NCBI GenBank assembly: GCA_018242725.1
Contig: JAFEBI010000012.1
Span: 62,001-126,000 of the forward strand
DNA length: 64,000 bases
Source: Nitrospira sp.
GTDB taxonomy: Bacteria > Nitrospirota > Nitrospiria > Nitrospirales > Nitrospiraceae
Direction: 5' to 3'
Part shown: positions 63,276 through 64,000 of the stretch, piece by piece
Position numbering within the stretch: the first letter of the stretch is position 1
Layout: every line of letters starts with the position of its first letter
Program-made: the position numbers and the translations under genes
The notes under the pieces: model-generated
What the model was told of the DNA's origin: nothing
What the model saw: the letters and a program-made list of their open reading frames with translations, nothing else
The model's database searches: none

Positions 63276-64000
63276 TTAGTGGTGATGATGGTAATCTTCG
63301 ACGATCACGAGGTCCTTTTCAGTGATGACAAGCTCTTTCCCATACACTTGGTGAAGGATTTCTGGCTTGAGGACCTCGTTCGGAGGACCGGCGGCGTAAA
63401 GCTTGGTTTTAAGAAGGACCAATCGATCCACTCGGGAACGGATCATATTGATGTCGTGGGTAATCAACAGCACCGTCAGCTTGAGTTCGTCATGAAGGTG
63501 CTGGACGAGCTCAATAACGTTGTGTTGCATGGTGATATCCAGTCCCGTGGTGGGTTCATCAAGTATCAGAACTTTGGGTTGTTGTGCCAAGGCTCTCGCG
63601 ATAAAGACTCGCTGCTGCTGCCCGCCGGATAGATGTCCGAGCGCGGTATCTTTATGCGGCTCCATGCTGACCTGGGCGAGGGCCTCCATCGCGATGTGAC
63701 GATCCTTCTTCCCCGGCCGTTTCAGAAGTCCCAGCGCCCCATAGCGACCCATCATGACTGTCTCGAGGACGGTCACGGGAAAGTTTCGATCAACCACTCC
63801 CTTTTGTGGAAGGTATCCGATCTGGGCTCGATGGTGGCAGCGGAGTTCACTGCAGGCACAATCGAAGATATGAAGATGGCCCTCCACCGGAGGGAGCAAC
63901 CCCAAGACAGCGCGGCAGAGTGTTGTTTTGCCTGATCCGTTTGGGCCGATCACACCGATGAACTCGCCGTCATAGATGGACAGGGTGATATCATTGAGCG
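63276..64000 (-). CDS. Metal ABC transporter ATP-binding protein, 5' truncated by window edge
   Basis: At least 240 residues of an ABC ATPase continuing beyond base 64000. Walker A GPNGSGKTT, Q-loop YLPQKGVVD, signature LSGGQQQR, Walker B VLILDEPTTGLD and the switch His in LLITHD are all present. The C-terminus carries the His-rich end EDYHHHH, which may bind the transported metal. It pairs with the ABC-3 permease downstream. The substrate-binding protein gene must lie outside the window, or be encoded elsewhere. Confidence 0.9.
   Translation of the reverse strand, partial: LNDITLSIYDGEFIGVIGPNGSGKTTLCRAVLGLLPPVEGHLHIFDCACSELRCHHRAQIGYLPQKGVVDRNFPVTVLETVMMGRYGALGLLKRPGKKDRHIAMEALAQVSMEPHKDTALGHLSGGQQQRVFIARALAQQPKVLILDEPTTGLDITMQHNVIELVQHLHDELKLTVLLITHDINMIRSRVDRLVLLKTKLYAAGPPNEVLKPEILHQVYGKELVITEKDLVIVEDYHHHH

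Overview
The window reads as a Gram-negative bacterial chromosome of moderately high GC. It encodes a lipid A-type glycosyltransferase cluster, several outer-membrane beta-barrels, OmpA-type peptidoglycan binders and F-type ATP synthase genes. The mix (phoH-ybeY-ftsY, many two-component and sigma-54 regulators, an Anbu-type proteasome cluster, OmpA/MscS/MscL envelope genes) would fit a Nitrospira-like member of Nitrospirota. That assignment is inference from gene content only; no rRNA or tRNA was seen to confirm it.

Layout. 1-0.4 kb: tail of an Ig-like repeat protein. 0.5-8.4 kb: phoH, ybeY and ftsY, then a double-receiver protein, an M1-type peptidase, a TolB-like propeller and a PAP2 phosphatase. 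8.4-12.1 kb (minus): a two-gene sensor-kinase operon whose first gene is split by an in-frame amber codon. 12.3-15.9 kb (minus): a lipid/glycan operon (GT2, LAB_N, GT39) and a secreted protein. 16-24.5 kb: a MidA-like methyltransferase, a large VCBS-repeat/phospholipase C fusion and a membrane-anchored TIR-STAND-FGE protein. 24.6-28.1 kb: a rearranged area holding a broken copy of an MFS gene, a decayed ribbon-helix-helix antitoxin, a DUF4143 ATPase with operator-like palindromes and the intact MFS gene.

28.3-40.8 kb is an envelope/osmotic block: AsmA, MscS, then a tightly overlapping set (coiled-coil protein, OmpA protein with a possible Roadblock-like segment, Rab-like GTPase, sigma-54 activator). 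It continues with a well-formed sigma-54 promoter and palindrome, small proteins, a NarL-type regulator with an altered phospho-site, DUF481 porin-like protein, MscL and an OmpA lipoprotein. 42.4-45.3 kb is an AT-richer defence insert: an NgoMIV-like restriction enzyme, a C5 methyltransferase and Vsr, with overlapping divergent promoters. 45.4-49.5 kb is a patchwork of a DUF2130 nuclease, an antitoxin with a late stop codon and a DUF4160/DUF2442 pair, interspersed with repeated copies of the 3' end of a HEAT-repeat gene.

49.7-54.8 kb carries atpHAGDC. 55-59.3 kb (minus) carries a haem-binding DUF3365 protein and the Anbu / alpha-E / circularly permuted ATP-grasp cluster. 59.4-64 kb holds an RluD-like pseudouridine synthase, small proteins, a GNAT acetyltransferase, an outer-membrane barrel and a zinc/manganese-type ABC transporter running off the end.

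The strongest candidates for undescribed biology are the TIR-STAND-TM-FGE receptor-like protein, the GTPase/OmpA/sigma-54 activator operon with its adjacent sigma-54 promoter, and the cassette-like area around the HEAT gene 3' end.
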